Source of the DNA: Penelope pileata | Lineage: Eukaryota; Chordata; Aves; Galliformes; Cracidae | Assembly (NCBI GenBank): GCA_013396635.1 | Contig: WBMW01005106.1 | Location: forward strand, 62,001 to 126,000 | Direction of reading: 5' to 3' | Length of the DNA stretch: 64,000 nucleotides | Part shown: one piece after another, positions 59,461 through 64,000 of the stretch | How positions within the stretch are numbered: position 1 is the first letter of the stretch | Layout of the letters: every line of letters begins with the position of its first letter | The notes under the pieces: generated by a model | What the model saw: only the letters and a program-made list of their open reading frames with translations | Told to the model about the DNA's origin: nothing | The model's database searches: none | Position numbers and translations under genes: made by a program

Positions 59461-62400
59461 ACCCTATGTTTGTCAAAGTCATAACACCTGCTATATTTCC
59501 GTGCACAATTCTAGTTTCTATTTGTGAAGAAGGATGCTAAAACTCTTGGAAAAGATTCCAAAAAGAGCCACTGATGGATTGGAAAATATGCATAACAGTG
59601 AAAAAATGGATGAGATCAATCCAGTTAGCTTATCACACAGACCACAAGGAAGAGTCTGAAGCACATGCCATAAGAACCTGTGAAAAAAATTGAACTTTGA
59701 TGATAGACCTTCAATCTAGAAGATAAACATATTAAAAATATCACTTTGAAACTAGATAAGTTCAGACTAGAAATAAACTACAATTTTTTAGCTATGCAAA
59801 TATTACCACAGATGATAAGGAATTAACTGTCGTGACAGAAATGCAACGTTTATTCAGTGATTTTTTTTTTAAGACAAACACTGCAGATATTGCATCTAGA
59901 GATGGGGACTGTCACTGTTGGCAGCATTCTGTGCTCAAAAAAGGAATGTCTCAAAAAAAATACAACTTCTGGAGGTATTTATTTACCCATTGTGTTACAT
60001 CATTTGCCATCTCTAGATAATTTGTAGAATTCAGCACCCATAGAGACTCCTAGAACTGTCCCTTCCTATTATTACCAAAAGAATCTTCAACAAAGAACCC
60101 TATGTTTATCCTTTTAAATGTTTTTCTGTGTCTAAAAATCATCTTGCCGAGAATACACAATGTTATCCAGCCATGTTTGCCTGTCCTGAACAAGGACATC
60201 TTTTCCTATCTGTCACCCTTATGATTGCTGCAGAACTTATCAGTATGATCAAAATAACTGTTGCTCCCACAGCTCATTGATTCTGAGGAATTTACAAGGG
60301 GATATAATATAGAGAGTAAAATAATTTAGTGTATCTGGTCATGTAAAATATAATCTATGCTAAAAAATGTATGAAATTTCCTATTTGAACTCATACAACT
60401 TAATGCAATTTTATAGTGTATTTACTATTACCAGGTCTACCACGTCAGAAAGTGACTATGGATCACTTACACTTGAATAATAATGCCTGCTTTCTGACAA
60501 TTGCTCAAGATACACTAGATTTCCAGAGTATTCCAAGTGTGTAAAAGACCAGATCTATTCTGGCCACTAGTTTTTATTCAATCTTCAGTTTTTTATTCGG
60601 TCTTCTCTCCATCAGTGGAGAACTGCAGATTGGAAAGTCATTTCCAGTTAATCCCAATTTCTTGTTCTACAAAAGAAGTAAGATGAATATAGCACTGCTC
60701 AGAAGAAAGATTTTGATGGGAAACATAATATCAGATTCCTCAGACTACTGAGTCCAGGAAAATGCTTTTTGATAAACTATAATCAAGAAAAGTATAAGAG
60801 CAGGTAAATGTCAAAACATCTTGACTGTATTTTTTTACCCTACCAGTCATACTCACCCACTTGAACCAGTAACATCCTACTGTATCACCATTAATCTCTT
60901 ACCTTTGAGAATCTGAAGCTATACACACTGACAACCCACATAAACCACCATTTGGCTGGGAGGATACTAGCAAGAAAGATGGTCTTTCACTTAACTATTC
61001 CAGTAGATATGATATATGATATAAAACAAAGCTGTGGAAGATATAAATTACATCAGAGTTTGAAAATTAACAGAGATTCTTGAGCTTCTCCTCCAAACTT
61101 CTATGCATGCAGATAGAATTCCCTATTGTTCCTCTCCCAGATCATAATGGAATAACGTTATCTTCCATTTCATGGCCTCATACAGCTAAAAACAAATCTG
61201 AATTCCTGATGGACAGAAGCCATGTAGAAACTCTTAACTAAATTTGGATGCTGTCTCTTCCTTTCTTGATAAAATGATTCTCAAACAACTTTGGAGCAGT
61301 AACTTTCCTGATAGCCCCAAAACTAATCTTCCCACCTGTTAACAATTCAATTGTAATTACAATAAAGTTAAACTTGAACATTAATATATATGCACATTAA
61401 TATATATATAATATATATACTACTTTTCCCTGAGTAGTGCAAAAAACTCTTCCAAACTGAACCATTTCTTGTTTGTTTGTCTCTTTTAAGGAGAGTGATT
61501 TCAAAACTGATATTTTAGTTTCCAATTTTGAATTTTCATCATACAGAAGATTAATATTTTCAAGCTTTTCCTCAATGCTCGATGCTGCAAGTATTTTTCC
61601 CCGATGAAACTTGTGATTCATGTGTTATGACTTGCTTCCAGGAGTGAATGCTCATACATGACAAAGCATGTAGTGTATGCTCAGTTAACTCTTGGAAGAA
61701 GAGATGTTGACTGCTCTTATGCCTAGAAATGAGTCTCATGGAATACTCAGCTGTTTTCACTCAGCTTGGAGAATACTCAATAACCACCAATTATTTACTT
61801 TAAAATTTCAGTTATTTCTGAACATCAGTGTTATTTTGTAGTGCCCAAGATCAATCCCCATAGATGCTGTAAAATACTTTAGCAAAAGCACACTCTCTTT
61901 GATTCATGTGCAAAAAAATACATAGTTTAAATGAGGCTTCACTCCCCACCGACAACGTGGTTTAGCAAAAGCAGTGTTGCTGCAGCAACACTGGAATTTC
62001 CTGGAATAACGCACAGATAAGGACTCAGCATCCTACCTCCAAGAAATGTTGCTCTTTCTGAGAATCCAGATCAAAATGACCTCTTCTGTTTTTCTACATA
62101 AGCTTGCTTTCTAGTGTTTGAAAAGCTGCAGCTGTAACTGTAGTTTCTTATATATATGAAACTTTAGGTACCTCCACATCAATTTGGATACTTAATTATA
62201 TAAGGTCAAGGTGCCTAAGTAAATATAGCAGAAAATTACCATCCAGAATTTTAAGATTCTACTCCTATTTGTGCCACAATCAGACAAGGTTTCTTTGCAA
62301 ATTCCCCCACGCCACCATTCAGTTTGCTCTGACATAAAATGCAGCTCTTAAAACAGTCATCTCCTGTAAAGCACCCTAAGACCTCTCAGTAAATATCAAC

Positions 62401-63870
62401 ATGGAAGTTCTATATATTCATTAATTTTTTAGATACTCGAAATTAAACATTTTAAACTAACATAGCTGTGAAATAAGGGTCATGAACACAGTAGAGAAGA
62501 ATCTGGATCTTCAGAAAACATCTAGTTTATATCTTGGGTAAGATCCAAGTTCACTGAAATGAACAGATAGTAGTTCAGCACCTCCCTCACACATTTCTAC
62601 TATAATGACTGTGCAGGCGAAGGCAGCAGCCATTATTTCCTCAGCAACAGCTTAAATACAGGCCCAGCTTCCTCCGTACTAGATTTGTCTGATATTTTTT
62701 CTGTCTTTAAGATGTCATCATGGAAACAGTCTTGATTACTTAATGTTCCTTAAAATGGTACAAGCTTAGCTAATCAATGTTATTCTGTTTTTAAGCAGGA
62801 TATTTTTTCTTTCTGAAACAATATTGATTACCTAATTATTGCCATTAAAAGCACCCCAAACCAACACACATTTAAGCCAGTGATAGCACGGCTGCTATTG
62901 AAGCACTCACCAGTAATCCTATTCTATTTCTACTCAGTTTGAAGAGCTTCTCTATTTTTAAACAGCTTAAATTCATTCTCTGTCCTAATATTTAGCAACT
63001 TTTCCCTTCCAGCTTCCACCAGCAGTCAGTGCAAAGTTAACAACAAGCAACAGGATCCAACAGTTTGTTCCAGAAAGCAGTGATACAAGACACAAAGAAA
63101 AGGATGTGGCAGTGGATATAGACACAGCACCTGCTTGTAATTTTTAAAATGCAAAGATTAATTCCACCTCATTCAAACTTATTTTAGTAAGCAATTGACA
63201 ACAGGAAAAATTATAAAATTGGCAGGAAACTTAGACTTGGGTGTTGGGAATTAAGAAATTCAAGCTGTGAATTGGAACGTGTATGTGTATCTATATATGT
63301 ATTGCTGTTGCATCATTAGGAGAGTTTGTCTCTACAGCTGTATTTATGATTATTGAAGGATTCTTCTGCTTATATTTAGCCATAAAATTACACATACTTA
63401 AAAGCTCTGATACCTCCTTAAAAAGGAAAGAGTCAAACTGTCTGCCTTTGTAGTCATCTAAGGTTTAACTTAATATTCTTCATAGGATTTGCCCTAGATG
63501 ATAAATCACTCTTTTTCTTAATTTTCACTGTGAGTTAAAAGTGAATTGTATCAAGCATTGTATATTTGATTGTACATATATTTCTATACATGTATGAGTG
63601 TGCATGTGCTCTGATGCATAGTATGAGTGTTATACAACTGTAAACTTCTTTTGAAATGTCTATATATAGATAATACAGGTGTAATATTTTATTAGTTTGT
63701 GCATAGCATTTATTACAAACAGTGAACTGGCACTGCAGATACAATATGAATAAAACATATAGTATGTAATATCAGACAAGCATTTAACACCCAGCTGCAT
63801 AAACGATGAGATAACCATATGTCCAACATCAGTCTCATGAAAGCCCAGCAACTTTTAGAAAAAGGAATGG
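59461..63870. other. Long unannotated stretch, AT-rich
   Basis: About 4.4 kb with no recognised gene or transposon. An AT-rich alternating segment with TATATATAATATATATAC lies at 61381-61420. Short open frames on the minus strand near 61400-61760 and 63535-63955 do not resemble known proteins; the last overlaps the terminal CR1. Confidence 0.45.
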
Positions 63871-64000
63871 TCATAGAAATCATAGACACACAGGGTTGGA
63901 AAGGACCTACAAGATCATCTAGTCCAACCATCCTTCTGTAACCATTACTACCCACTAAGCTACTAAATCACCTCTCATAGCACCTCATCCAGACACTTGA
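63871..64000 (-). mobile_element. CR1 LINE, antisense, cut by right window edge
   Basis: TCATAGAAATCATAGACACA then GGGTTGGAAAGGACCTACAA GATCATCTAGTCCAACCATC and CCTCTCATAGCACCTCATCC. This is the antisense 3' end of a CR1 copy, probably of a different subfamily (CACACAGGGTTGG start, TCACCTCTCATAGCACC block) from the 743-1385 copy. It continues beyond base 64000. Confidence 0.93.

Noticed and set aside
59234..59540. Open frames of 90 and 97 codons on opposite strands with Phe-Ser/Phe-Pro and Lys-Glu/Lys-Gly repeats
   Set aside because: They are produced entirely by the purine hexanucleotide array; no flanking coding signal.
1..64000. Search for tRNA, rRNA, CRISPR arrays, prokaryotic operons or complete viral genes
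   Set aside because: No cloverleaf with A/B boxes, rRNA core sequence, regularly spaced direct repeats or operon-like gene packing was seen by eye.

Overview
This is vertebrate nuclear DNA, almost certainly from a bird and most likely a galliform. Three things point there. First, at least fifteen fragments of CR1, the dominant avian LINE, many ending in the typical 3' octamer ATTCTGTG/ATTCTATG. Second, three copies of one mariner family that looks like the element called Galluhop in chicken. Third, a solo LTR that resembles avian ERVL-type LTRs. The family names come from memory and pattern matching; no database was searched. No bacterial, organellar or free viral gene, rRNA, tRNA or CRISPR array was seen.

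The window is AT-rich and looks like a gene desert or the inside of very long introns. I recognise no host protein-coding gene. The only recognisable protein-coding sequence is decayed transposon sequence: the C-terminal part of CR1 ORF2 (744-1298), a small CR1 reverse-transcriptase piece (22915-23033), other CR1 tails, and mariner transposase remnants. A few short intervals have good splice-site consensus and an open frame (15416-15505, 18289-18376, weaker 6922-6965 and 41574-41700). They are offered only as candidates.

Layout. 1-2.4 kb: CR1 piece, a 42-bp inverted repeat, a CR1 copy with an open ORF2 tail, and a mariner missing its 5' quarter and fused to that CR1. 2.4-12 kb: mostly unique sequence with three short CR1 tails. 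12-12.5 kb: internally deleted mariner, minus strand. 12.5-17.5 kb: unique sequence with a candidate exon and a 209-codon open frame that runs into a CR1 tail. 17.7-24.2 kb: a conserved-looking AT-rich block, a second candidate exon, a CR1 with an expanded ATTCT microsatellite, a CR1 with a second CR1 tail nested inside it, an orphan CR1 RT fragment and another CR1 tail. 24-42 kb: long unique sequence with two CR1 pieces and small tandem duplications. 41.8-47.8 kb: a 640-bp CR1, a second internally deleted mariner, and two CR1 tails. 50-51.5 kb: a CR1 tail and a 521-bp solo LTR with a perfect 5-bp target duplication. 51.5-64 kb: mostly unique sequence, a probable old LINE remnant, a two-phase purine hexanucleotide array near 59.3 kb, and a CR1 running off the right edge.

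I found no convincing new biological system. The most useful observations are structural: independent deletions in the mariner copies, a nested CR1 with an imperfect target duplication, a template-switch palindrome inside the mariner, the foldback next to the first CR1, the clean solo LTR, and the candidate exons.
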